Shown in pieces: positions 54,401 through 62,933 of a stretch of 64,000 nucleotides of DNA. Source of the stretch: Parietichytrium sp. I65-24A (Eukaryota > Sar > Bigyra > Thraustochytrida > Thraustochytriidae). The stretch is taken from NCBI GenBank assembly GCA_012862575.1, contig BLSF01000027.1:248001-312000 (forward strand), given 5' to 3'. Below the pieces are notes generated by a model. That model had not been told where the DNA came from. It did no database searches and saw only the letters and a program-made list of their open reading frames with translations. Every line of letters starts with the position of its first letter. Positions within the stretch are counted from its first letter, which is position 1. A program made the position numbers and the translations under genes.

Positions 54401-55859
54401 TTTTCCCCGCAGAGATACCCTTACCATCGAGTTCCATTGCATTCTCAGTCGATGTGCCGTGAGACACTGGTTCGTTAATCGTTGTTGGCGAGCGCCGCCG
54501 AGAAATATCTCTCAGAAGGTCAGCTGGAGCGCCCGTCTGTGGTGAACTCTGGCTAAGGCTTTGCTCGACTAGATTCTCCTTTGGCTCTACACTTGCAGTG
54601 TGTTGAACTGGCTCGTTAATAGTTGTCGGGGATCTCTTTCTGGAGATATCTTTCAACAAATCGGCCATACCTGGTGCAGAAATAGCCGTCTTTTCGTTGA
54701 TGAAAGACGACTTTGTTGAGCTCTGCCCACTGGCAACCTCGTGCCTCACCGGTTTGTTAACAGTCGTTGGAGACCGGTTTCTTGAAATATCTTTCATCAG
54801 GTCTGCAATCCCTGGCGCGGAAATGCCTCTCCTTTCGTTAGTGGATGGAGACTCCGAATCATTCTGGACAACCTCGTGTACCACTGGCTCGTTCACGGTT
54901 GTTGGAGATCTGTTTCTTGATATATCTTTCAATAGGTCTGCAATCCCTGGCGTAGAAATGCCTCTTGTGTCGTGAGCGGAAGAAGATTTCATTCCGCTTT
55001 GAACGATTTCGTGTTTCACTGGCTCGTTGACGGTCGTTGGTGATCGATTTCGCGAAATATCTTTCAATAGGTCAGCCATTCCTGGCTCAGAAATGCCTGC
55101 GGTCTCGTATGTGGGAGATGATTTTGTTCCACTTTGAAGAATTTCGTGTTTCACTGGCTCGTTGACGGTCGTTGGTGATCGATTTCGCGAAATATCTTTC
55201 AATAGGTCAGCCATTCCTGGCTCAGAAATGCCTGCGGTCTCGTATGTGGGAGATGATTTTGTTCCACTTTGAAGAATTTCGTGTGTCACTGGTTCGTTGA
55301 CGGTCGTTGGTGATCGATTTCGTGAAATATCTTGAAGCAATGCCCGCAAATCTCCGTATGTATCAGAGCTCTTTTTTTCCTCCGGTGAACGCGGCGCAGC
55401 CTTTTGTTTCGGCGAATCGGTCTCGTTCGCGTTGAGTTCGAACAGCGGTGGTGGAGGTGGGGCAACATCATCCTCGTCATGCGCAAAGGCTTGAAAAGCA
55501 TCAGCCTCTTGCATTGCTACATCAAAAGGTGGTGGCGGAGGTGGTGGGATCGCACTATGATCAAACATATCCTCGTCATAAGGCGGCGGAGGTGGGGGCG
55601 CGAGATCATCAGCTTGAGCCATGTCATTCGCCTGTTTCCTTCTTCCCTTCCCCAGCGACATCCCGCTAAGCTTGATCTTCTTTTTCTTTGGCTTCAGTTT
55701 CTGACCATCCTTTCCAAACGATTTAGGCATGGGGGGAAGCGGGGGAGGGGCCGCTGCAGCATCAACGAACTTTGCGGGCTTCCCGGTGTCATTTCTCACG
55801 CTCCTGAGGCCCCAGTCGTCTTTCGACTCCTCTTCCATGACCATCCGCGCAGCGTCCAT
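51405..55859 (-). CDS. Poly-proline, WH2-like repeat and coiled-coil protein (putative actin-assembly factor)
   Basis: A 1484-residue single-exon protein not assignable to a named family. Residues about 35-150 hold three poly-proline runs of the profilin/SH3-binding type. About 170-465 hold seven copies of a roughly 40-45-residue repeat with core ADLLKDISRNRSPTTVNEP; the LLxDI plus downstream pattern resembles the actin-binding WH2 motif, though its usual LKKV is replaced by SPTTV. Two segments, near 618-645 (KFKNLVKAGMPFEAVKLKM) and 701-727 (KYQNMAKCGIPPDAVRQRM), match the CCDC53/WASHC3-type motif. Acidic low-complexity sequence follows and from about 940 to 1450 a long coiled coil. Combined, this suggests an oligomeric actin nucleator or regulator. 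WH2 assignment is by eye. Confidence 0.72.
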   Translation of the reverse strand: MDAARMVMEEESKDDWGLRSVRNDTGKPAKFVDAAAAPPPLPPMPKSFGKDGQKLKPKKKKIKLSGMSLGKGRRKQANDMAQADDLAPPPPPPYDEDMFDHSAIPPPPPPPFDVAMQEADAFQAFAHDEDDVAPPPPPLFELNANETDSPKQKAAPRSPEEKKSSDTYGDLRALLQDISRNRSPTTVNEPVTHEILQSGTKSSPTYETAGISEPGMADLLKDISRNRSPTTVNEPVKHEILQSGTKSSPTYETAGISEPGMADLLKDISRNRSPTTVNEPVKHEIVQSGMKSSSAHDTRGISTPGIADLLKDISRNRSPTTVNEPVVHEVVQNDSESPSTNERRGISAPGIADLMKDISRNRSPTTVNKPVRHEVASGQSSTKSSFINEKTAISAPGMADLLKDISRKRSPTTINEPVQHTASVEPKENLVEQSLSQSSPQTGAPADLLRDISRRRSPTTINEPVSHGTSTENAMELDGKGISAGKSEEPYVGDIDASLMASDPLLPKATPSAFIGVGTERDDTISPESEIGRTTELLPQDQLSETDTLENSDTSTTPPRTTRKSVSSLDTSSLQSPMETCTENIEKPSPPPISPPIPPSPRDEDDDEVGGTPMQAQLQGLSKFKNLVKAGMPFEAVKLKMATEGIGARDIELFETDLRMGLHLPQETDLPDEKSDKPKESESMRSLVFQESRAKVEPGEDVLAKYQNMAKCGIPPDAVRQRMERDGVAIPEGFLQDGAKANLDLGEGTESTADAIENEPSAQTFETCQPEVPFDESQTEVSKSVDLETKKPERRLSKLRRLSETRSSSRLLVDQAEEAVATAGLLETLDRDSKQDFEPASPKTASSAGSDSVSSFKSSLTEDENPSIELEAATEPVDRVEESQQEVTRSDSEVKSADADMNEDWRLSEGSETESVALISESPKNVPEIASESGISGDESTASAGEKPMHILLEAKLEQEAKEERERQEREEALRLVLEKEAAEQKARDEEERQLREAERKLTQEKERQEQEKERLRKTVLSTIDTRLRLEANEAIAEQLRMQNSLSKLSSTPTQAFVEEYFEKSSNRYNLGFQRLQKLTEHLEQASEDPPSFGRLRKAGLGVKSSCFEMEREIIKKELFCTSAAVDQDALQSRVTDYKRQIDELKSQVGDLRAELESSPIPEAEIQRHVKALQCAVMVDNIASQQHLASLERKKQELLDRLAKGLERKKSRFELQYQSKVAPALEKQRLLWETKFAEEATKHQKDVEALSLRLKNAKAELERTTDRKFNAAFAQVLGGLSEEDKKMKAQIIEVQERRAAIEKELYSREKTLEGIASLEYQEDRENYDRAIEESVARTRAELAKTQSTKIEEYRSSLDQSWRRMQELGLGELCVKHRLNFLYKLEGAIPFSEGVLLAYQKQLEEMEDALPILQALKERDGLQRSVEICRTFIKEQDVTQESTHEQVQQVMRMLTRESDALAMVTIRSAKLVSSWEAKYRRRFQF
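55006..55275. repeat. Perfect 135-bp tandem duplication inside WH2-repeat gene
   Basis: Bases 55006-55140 and 55141-55275 are identical. The unit is exactly 45 codons and equals one protein repeat. Flanking repeats have diverged, so this copy arose recently or was homogenised. Confidence 0.95.
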
Positions 55860-58211
55860 GTTCGCTTTGGTCTGCGTCGGAGATGAAAACCGCTTGACCC
55901 GAGCTCACCGCCGCTCTCAGCTGGTCGGTTGGTCAGTTGGCCGCGAACTCGAGCACAAGCACGAGAACAAGCACGCGTGCGATGGCGAGTGGTGAGTGGT
56001 GAGTGGGGGGGTACAGACTGGCGAGAGGCGAGTACCGAAAAAAGTTGAACACAAACTTGCTTTCAGCTGTTTCTTTCTCGCTCCTTCCCTCTGTCTTTCA
56101 CGCCTCTCCACAGAGAAGAAGGGTTCACAACTCATCCATCAACCAATGTAGATCGCAGCAATTGTAGCGTAATGCGAAACGAGCCGTTGGAGAATGGGTT
56201 TCGCGAGAGCCTCGAGACGCTGGCCAGCGACGTGGGTTAGGATCGATTACCATCGTGACCCCATAGGTTTTGATAATGCGTTTCGCAGTGTCCAGAGCGT
56301 GGGGCGGCTGCATGCGGCGCTTCTTGTGTCTGTCTTCGTGTGCCGCGGCGGGTAATGGAAGGGGACTTGCTTCACTTCAGTCTGCCAGTCCACCATTGTC
56401 TCCTTCACCCAGGCTAGAGCCTTTTTTGCAACCTCATTCTGGCCGCACGAGACGATGCGATGCGATGCGATTCGATGCGAGCATGCGGGCTCTGGTGAAG
56501 AGGAGACCCTGAAGCCCGGGAAGACCGGAAAGACGTGTTTTCAGATCGCACAACTGCGCACGAGTCGTCGATGGAATGAATATATCTAAACTCTGAACGT
56601 TCAAGCCATGGTATCTCGCGTCCATTGACCAGCGGCCAGCGGCCAGCGCGCAGGGAACTCGTGCCTTTGGATGGGGCCTGTTTTCATGCCAGTTATACGG
56701 TCGAGCTGGTTACCTTCGCGCGACATAGCGTTGAAAGATGTCCAGGTCTGTGCGCTCCTGCTGGAACCGGTGGAACACCCTTCCTATATAATCTTTTTCA
56801 AAGTCAAAGAGTGTAAATCCTAAATTTTATGAACGCGAAGCTCTAATTATACATGAACCCCGGGCTCGCGTTTGCTTTAACGTTCCGAGTTCAGAGTATT
56901 CAGAGATATTCAGAGTATAAGTTCATAGTACATGGTTCATAGTTCCAGGTTTACAGAGCCTTCCAATCCTTGCACGCTTGCCTGCCATCCGTCGAGATGA
57001 AATCAAGTAATCTGTAAAATTTACGATTTGCAGACCTTGAAAACCTTCTTTCAACTCCTCAAAATTGAAACGCGAATCTGATTATTAATTTTCTTTGAAT
57101 TATTCAGAACATAAAAACAAATGAAATAAATGAAATGAAAACTTCGAAGTTCAACTCTTGATCGAGTGCGGAACAGTCCTCTCTAGCTACTAGTAGCAAC
57201 TCTAGTCGCACTACTATCCGTCGCGATAGCGAGCTAGCCTAGCTAAAGGTCGGATGGGGAGAAATCCGTTGCAGAGTACCAGTGCCCCAGCGCCGTTATT
57301 AGCGATCTCGCTAAGCGCGGCCTATTCGCCGGGTTTGCTGCCACCATCAATCAATGAATGAATCAATGAATGAATCAATGAATGAATCAATGAATGAATC
57401 AACCAATCAACTGTTGCAATAATGCAATTGCATTCGTTGATCAATGCGAACGCTACCTTTGGTGCTAGACAGCTAGTACTGTCCTCGTGCGGAGAAGTGG
57501 TGATCGATAGAGTCTGGAGGGAAAGAGTGAAAGAGGGAAAGAGAAATGGTTACATTAGTATAAACAAATTGGTTCATCGTTCATCATTTTCATTCGCGGA
57601 TGGACAAGTGCAAGGAGGCAACCAAGTAGAGAAGCAAGCAAGGAAGCAAACAATAAGGCAAGAAGCAAGCTCGCGAGAGAGAAAGCACGAGCGAGACTTC
57701 TTTCGCCCACTCGGTCACTCGTTGTTTGCCACTTGCCACTTGCCACTTGTAACTTGTAACTTGTCAATTGTCACCGGACGCTCGTGCGGTGGTGCGGTGG
57801 TGCGGAGGTGCGGCGTGAACGACGCCGATACCTCAGTTTTGCATGCTCGGAGAGTCTCTGATGCTGGGCAAGTAAGAACGCGAGAACGTAGGAACGTGGG
57901 AGCGAAGGCAGCTCGCGGAAGCTCGGACTTGCAAGGGGGGAGCACCCTGCTTTTCGCCATCTCGGACGCAGCAAGAGGGCCAGAGGGTGCTCTCTCTTAT
58001 TGAAGGCGGCGGTTCCCACGCGCTGGTTGATGTAAGCAAGTGCGGCGATATTTTCGGGAAAGTGGGCAAGGAACAAAAGGCAAAGAGGAGAAGCGAGGAG
58101 CGAAAAGCCGCCGAGGGCCGGCTGGGCCGGGCTCGCGAAGATCAGGCCTGGTTTGGTGGAGAGGCGACGTTGTAACACATTGTATAGCATGCAGCATAGG
58201 TGAGCGCGAGG
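55860..58211. other. 2.4-kb intergenic spacer
   Basis: No domain-bearing frame. Repeats: GAGTGGT heptamers (55987-56007), GCGAGTACC at 56028-56036, AATGAATC octamers (57347-57410), a CCACTTG/TAACTTG heptamer array (57727-57768) and a GTGCGGTG array (57784-57814). The open frame 57422-58003 spans these arrays and shows no domain. Confidence 0.5.
57347..57814. repeat. Three tandem arrays upstream of kinase gene
   Basis: (AATGAATC)n at 57347-57410, (CCACTTG)n passing into (TAACTTG)n at 57727-57768, and (GTGCGGTG)n at 57784-57814. They lie 400-865 bases before the kinase ATG. Confidence 0.87.
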
Positions 58212-59933
58212 ATGTCGTCGTCAACTTGCAATGCCGAGACCGTCAGCTTGGACGACTCGGTGACATTATTCTTGGTGCTGTACAATACAGTTTGTGGTTT
58301 GCTGGTAGTATTTTTTGCTGTGAAACAGCTGTGGTCGGCGCTTAAGCGCAGAAAAGGCAGAAGGTCCAAAGTGTTCAAGGAGAAGAGGAGAGAGACGACG
58401 GCTGCCAAATCACAGAGGCTCACAACGACAGAGGAGCATGGCTCTCATCAGAATCAAGGCCTGGCCGTGAAAAGATTACTCTTTCAGAAGATGAATAATA
58501 CGCTTCGGGACGATTCTGAGTATATAGAGATGAAACCGTCCGCAAGCGGGAAGAACAACTCCGATAGGCGACCGTGGGAGACGGACGTTCGGAAAATAAA
58601 ATTTAAGAAGCGCATTGGAGCAGGAAACTTTGGGGAGGTGTGGGTGGCGACATGGATGCAGTCCACTGTCGCAGTTAAAACGGTGTTAAAAAGCATGGCA
58701 AAAAACCAGGAGTTCGTGCTCAAATTTATGGAAGAAATAGAGCTCATGAGTGAGCTCAACCATCCGAACGTCGTGATGTTTCTTGGGGCTTGCATTGAGC
58801 CTCCCGCAATATGTTTGATTCTTGAGTACTGTGTTAATGGGAATCTCATCGACTTTTTGCAATCCGCGCGCGGCAAAGACATCAATATCTCGATGCATTT
58901 AATCCTAAAAATGGCGCTCGACATCGCTCGCGGGATCAAGTATCTGCACGAAAAAGTGAATATTATACAGCGGGATGTCAAGGGCAGGAATGTGTTGGTA
59001 GACGAAAACCTCAATTGTAAAATTGCAGACTTCGGGCTCTCCCGAATTAAAGACACGGACGATGCTGGTTTGACAGCCTGCGGAACGCCTGCATGGACTG
59101 CCCCAGAGGTGGTTCGCATGGAAGAGTACACCGAGAAGGTTGATGTTTATTCCTTCGGAGTGGTCCTTTGGGAACTTTTCATGCGTGAGGAGCCATACGC
59201 AGGGGAAGGTGGCATACAAATCGCATATGCAGCGGCAGAGCAAGGACTGAGACCGGAGGTGCCGGTGTATGCGCCGGAGAGGTACGCCCGGTTGATGTCT
59301 GAGTGTTGGGCGGACTCCCCTGACAAAAGACCAAACTTCTCTCAAATTTTGGAACGTCTATTCCAAATGATGAAAGACGAAAGCAATCCGTTCAGAGCAG
59401 CGGAGTTCTATTTTGGTCAGAGAAAGCACAACTATGATGATAGCGTTAGAGAACTCATCGACGATTTTGAGCTCAAGCAAGGTTGCTTTGCTGAGGACTA
59501 TCTCGGCTTGCTTGATGAGCGGAGAAAGGCGCAGAACCCAGCCCCTGCAAAGGGCCCCTTGGAGGTAAAGTCCAGTGAAGGAGGAAAACAACTCCAAATG
59601 TGGCCTGGCCAGAAGCCTAATCCAAGAATGAACTTCCCGGCACTGCTTCCGGCTGAGGTGAAGGAGGAGTCGAATGAGGATCTTGAAGAGGAAGAGGAAG
59701 AAGAGGAGGAACGGAAAGATTGTGGTCTGGAAGAGCACGATATTGAAGAACAGCACGAATTAGAAGAGCTGCTCCACGATAACTCTGCCACAAGTGAGGA
59801 TGCAGGTGTGAGGAGCGGCACCAAAAAGGATCTACAAGGGGACAAAGGTCAGGTGCCGCTGAATCCGCGCGGCAGTAGAGCATCTCCGCGGATATATCCT
59901 CTGGAGAGGTCAGAAACCGAGCTAGACGCCTGA
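58212..59933 (+). CDS. Membrane-anchored TKL-type protein kinase
   Basis: 573 residues from the ATG at 58212. An N-terminal hydrophobic helix (LFLVLYNTVCGLLVVFFAV, about 20-38) followed by a strongly basic stretch suggests a signal anchor with the kinase in the cytosol. The kinase domain spans about 130-390: glycine loop IGAGNFGEVW, VAVK lysine, a DVKGRN catalytic loop, DFG, and a CGTPAWTAPE activation segment. It resembles MLK/CTR1/DRK-like tyrosine-kinase-like enzymes, which phosphorylate Ser/Thr. The canonical HRD is Q253-R254-D255: the catalytic Asp is kept and the His replaced. A Glu-rich tract (about 480-520) and a short basic C-terminus follow. Convergent with the carboxypeptidase gene. 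Confidence 0.9.
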   Translation: MSSSTCNAETVSLDDSVTLFLVLYNTVCGLLVVFFAVKQLWSALKRRKGRRSKVFKEKRRETTAAKSQRLTTTEEHGSHQNQGLAVKRLLFQKMNNTLRDDSEYIEMKPSASGKNNSDRRPWETDVRKIKFKKRIGAGNFGEVWVATWMQSTVAVKTVLKSMAKNQEFVLKFMEEIELMSELNHPNVVMFLGACIEPPAICLILEYCVNGNLIDFLQSARGKDINISMHLILKMALDIARGIKYLHEKVNIIQRDVKGRNVLVDENLNCKIADFGLSRIKDTDDAGLTACGTPAWTAPEVVRMEEYTEKVDVYSFGVVLWELFMREEPYAGEGGIQIAYAAAEQGLRPEVPVYAPERYARLMSECWADSPDKRPNFSQILERLFQMMKDESNPFRAAEFYFGQRKHNYDDSVRELIDDFELKQGCFAEDYLGLLDERRKAQNPAPAKGPLEVKSSEGGKQLQMWPGQKPNPRMNFPALLPAEVKEESNEDLEEEEEEEEERKDCGLEEHDIEEQHELEELLHDNSATSEDAGVRSGTKKDLQGDKGQVPLNPRGSRASPRIYPLERSETELDA

Positions 59934-60364
59934 TGTGATGTGGAAAATAGCAGGCAATGCTACTGGTTTATTGTCCTCGTGATTAGAGCAAGGCCACGAG
60001 AGCTTCGATTGGGTTGAAAGTTGTGACTAGTATGGGCTTGATTTTTCAGAATTCTATAATAAACGTCCAAGTTTTTCGTGTAAAATGGTTCAATTCTTCG
60101 TGATGATATGTGGCACCTCCTTGTGTTGCAATTCTAGCTTTTTCTTTTGGGACGGTTTCAAAAGATGGCGCGGCCTGGCAATGTACAGAACTCAGGAAAG
60201 AAAAAAGGCTTAACTCACAGTGACATTCAGTACATTCATTTCTATGTTTTCTAATTATATGTTCAATCCGAAAGGAGAGAGTCAATTTTGAATGCAGAAC
60301 GGAAGACGCTGCGAGCAGTGCGACTCCTATACACGCCATGTTCAGAGCTGAAATGAAATTCTCA
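59934..60364. other. Convergent intergenic spacer
   Basis: 431 bases between convergent stops, A/T-rich and presumably 3' untranslated. AACTCACAGTGAC at about 60212 resembles the ACTCACAGTCA motif found elsewhere in the window. Confidence 0.5.
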
Positions 60365-61948
60365 TCAGCAGTCAGTCACTTCGCCAGTGGTCGAGTCGTA
60401 GCAAACTTCGTCCGAGGACCACACAGTTTGAGCAGCAACCCCTCGGCCGTTGTTCGTTACACCCCATTTCCGGTTCACCCTGGCATTTACGAGATGGCTT
60501 TGGGGACTTAGGTTAGGCCACTTTTTCTTCACCTTTTTCCAGTCCTGATCCACAGTGGCATCGGCACGAACGCTGAGTAGCTTTGACCCACTTGGTAGCT
60601 TGATCGTGGTCTGGAAAGTTCCGACGAACGGATACTCCGACCGGTCGATATATTGCGTGTCCAGGTCAATATCCTTGCCGGCGATATGGTTCTTGTTCTT
60701 GGCAGAGGTCGATTTGGTATTATAGGTCGCTCCACTCCACCTTGTGCGACCTTTGTATGAGGATGATTTCTTGGTGTATCGCTTGCCTTTCCTCGTGTAT
60801 TTGAAGGTCAAGTACGTCTTGTCCACGTAAAGCGCGCCGCCAACCTCCCATGAAAATCGCCTGGAGGAAGAGTCAGCGTCCACTATGACAACATACGGTT
60901 GAACGATGTCGGTGACAAAGAACATTAGACGCATATTTCGAGGAATATGACCGTCCCCGTCCCCATCTGGTGTGAAAACTTGGCTGCTGGTCCCCATCAG
61001 CGAATTGGAAGGGATTTTGGATTCAGATGTTTCCACCAAAATATTGATCGTTCTGAGTTGAGAAGTGCTGTAAGCTACATTGCTGTCGTCGTAGTCGGTT
61101 TGTCCGCAGGGCGAGGCAGCGTGTCCATTCTTGGGCCAGGAAGCTGCGTATGCCCAATCTTCCATTCCACCTCTTACAGGGTAGATGAGATCGTTCATTC
61201 TGCCATGCGGATACCTCGAACCAGTGAATGAGCCCCCGTAAGCACTCATGGAGGAGCCCAACATGATGTGGGCGACGTCATCCGGAGCAATATCTTTATT
61301 GGAGTTGTATGATGTGACTGTACCCCAAGCAAACCCGATCATCTCTGCACCGGCGTGAAAGGTGATGGAGAGCTGGAAAAGGTGCGCTTTGAATAGCTCG
61401 TTCAGTGCTCTTGCAGCGACGGATTGCATACAACCCGATGATGGGGTGTCGATCGGGAAATCGCGATTGACATCAACGGAGCCTTCTTGGCGGGTGTTTG
61501 CATAATACCCGTAGGCATTTGTCATTGGCATGATCACAATTGATCTAGTGTCCAACATCCTCCTTGCCCAAGCATTCGTGGAGTACAGCTCCACAAGCTC
61601 CTGAATAAACTCTACCGTTGCAGTCGGACCAACCCTTTCGTTCCCGTGCAGCTCCCCGCTAAAGAACACTTCTGGCCGGCTTGGGTCCGAAGCAAGGGTG
61701 GAGTGGTTGGTCACCTGAACAATGTAGTTCAAACACGCACTCCCTCCACAGGAACCGTACGAATCCAAGCCATACTCGTCTTGTGCCGTCGTAACCTTGA
61801 CCAGGTCGCCATACTCGCTCGCAAGCGAGTTAAGCCGGCTCACAATCTGCGCATAGCTCAAAATCGAGTACGTCCTTGTCGCCTCGACGACGCTGGAACG
61901 TTGGCACGCCACCGCCCCCACTAGCGCTGCAAGCTGCAAAAAGCGCAT
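60365..61948 (-). CDS. Secreted M14 metallocarboxypeptidase
   Basis: 527 residues from the ATG at 61948, which starts a clear signal peptide (MRFLQLAALVGAVAC). The M14 zinc-carboxypeptidase domain fills about residues 30-330. Zinc ligands H101 and E104 (HGNE) and H198 (FHAG), substrate-binding N161-R162 (VNRDF) and the general base E306 (LVETSESK) are all in place, so it should be active. Target: C-terminal residues of extracellular or lysosomal peptides. The remaining 190 residues form a Lys/Tyr-rich beta-like domain (VDADSSSRRFSWEVGGALYV...) that I cannot name and that ends in paired cysteines; it could mediate wall or substrate attachment. Single exon; convergent with the kinase. Confidence 0.92.
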   Translation of the reverse strand: MRFLQLAALVGAVACQRSSVVEATRTYSILSYAQIVSRLNSLASEYGDLVKVTTAQDEYGLDSYGSCGGSACLNYIVQVTNHSTLASDPSRPEVFFSGELHGNERVGPTATVEFIQELVELYSTNAWARRMLDTRSIVIMPMTNAYGYYANTRQEGSVDVNRDFPIDTPSSGCMQSVAARALNELFKAHLFQLSITFHAGAEMIGFAWGTVTSYNSNKDIAPDDVAHIMLGSSMSAYGGSFTGSRYPHGRMNDLIYPVRGGMEDWAYAASWPKNGHAASPCGQTDYDDSNVAYSTSQLRTINILVETSESKIPSNSLMGTSSQVFTPDGDGDGHIPRNMRLMFFVTDIVQPYVVIVDADSSSRRFSWEVGGALYVDKTYLTFKYTRKGKRYTKKSSSYKGRTRWSGATYNTKSTSAKNKNHIAGKDIDLDTQYIDRSEYPFVGTFQTTIKLPSGSKLLSVRADATVDQDWKKVKKKWPNLSPQSHLVNARVNRKWGVTNNGRGVAAQTVWSSDEVCYDSTTGEVTDC

Positions 61949-62933
61949 CGTTGTGACCAGGCTTTCAGCTGCCCTTGACTGACGGAGCCACTCTGCTCGG
62001 TCGCTAGCCTTGCAGCCGCCTACTGCACTTTGCTTGTTCCTCCACGACGGGCTGAGTGCGAGTGCGAGCTCGCGCGAGCAGCGTAGATAAGCCACTCTGA
62101 CCCCCTTCAGCTGTCCATAAACTGTCCACTGTCAACTTTTCGACCGTCTCGCATTCGAGTTTTTTACCAGTAACCCGTTGATTCGGCCAGTACTACTACC
62201 ATGACCTCTTTGTACTCCTTGCACGGTACCGGTACTCGGTACGTTTAGTTTAACGTGTCATGATTGGGTTTTGTCTTGACTACTATGAAGTGTTGGTTTC
62301 TGAATTTGGTTTTGCTTTGCAGTGTTGATTGTTGTTGACTTTGGTTTTGACTTTGAAGTGTTGGTTTCTGTTTGCTTTCAGTGTTGGCCTTTGTTTTTCG
62401 AGTTGTTTTTTTGCTTTTGCTTTTTGCAGTTTTGGTTTTGCCTTTGGCGATTGATGGACCTGACTGCTGTGTTGATCTTGACAATTTGTCAGTGCAAAGA
62501 GAGAGCTGATACGTCCACATAGGATTCAGAGAAAAGTGGGGAACAGAAGAGCCCCGAAAGTGAACTCGCGTCTCCAAGTGCAGCGAAAATGAATTGCGAG
62601 ATGTGTGTACATGGAGGCGTCTGTGCTCGGAGTTGGGAGGTCGAGATGTCGCGATACAGCATGATACAGCTCTTCCAAAAAAGATACCAACTTCAAGCTT
62701 CCGGACGGAGAGTTGGCCGAGATCACTCAGCCAAAGTGACAATGTTGTAATTTATCTTTTGTTTTTGTAAAAGAAGACGACAGGGAAGGGCCGTGTTTTA
62801 ACAGCTGCTTGAAGGTAAGACACGTGTAATAGAAAAGACATGGCTACCAGGACCTTTTCGAGGAATGGTTCCGCCATGCGCTCGTGGGGTGGGTTTAGTG
62901 TTCAACACGATTTATAGACTTTGAATCCATGCT
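61949..62933. other. Intergenic spacer upstream of carboxypeptidase
   Basis: About 1 kb. A palindromic GGTACCGGTACTCGGTAC is at 62225-62242. A diffuse TTTGGTTTTG/GTGTTGGTTTCTG repeat covers about 62285-62465. No coding signal. Confidence 0.5.
62225..62242. promoter_or_regulatory. GGTACCGGTACTCGGTAC motif, carboxypeptidase upstream
   Basis: Clustered GGTAC units with internal symmetry, about 280 bases upstream of the carboxypeptidase ATG. Confidence 0.35.

Noticed and set aside
57422-58003. A 193-residue frame upstream of the kinase
   Set aside because: It runs through two simple tandem arrays and has no recognisable domain.
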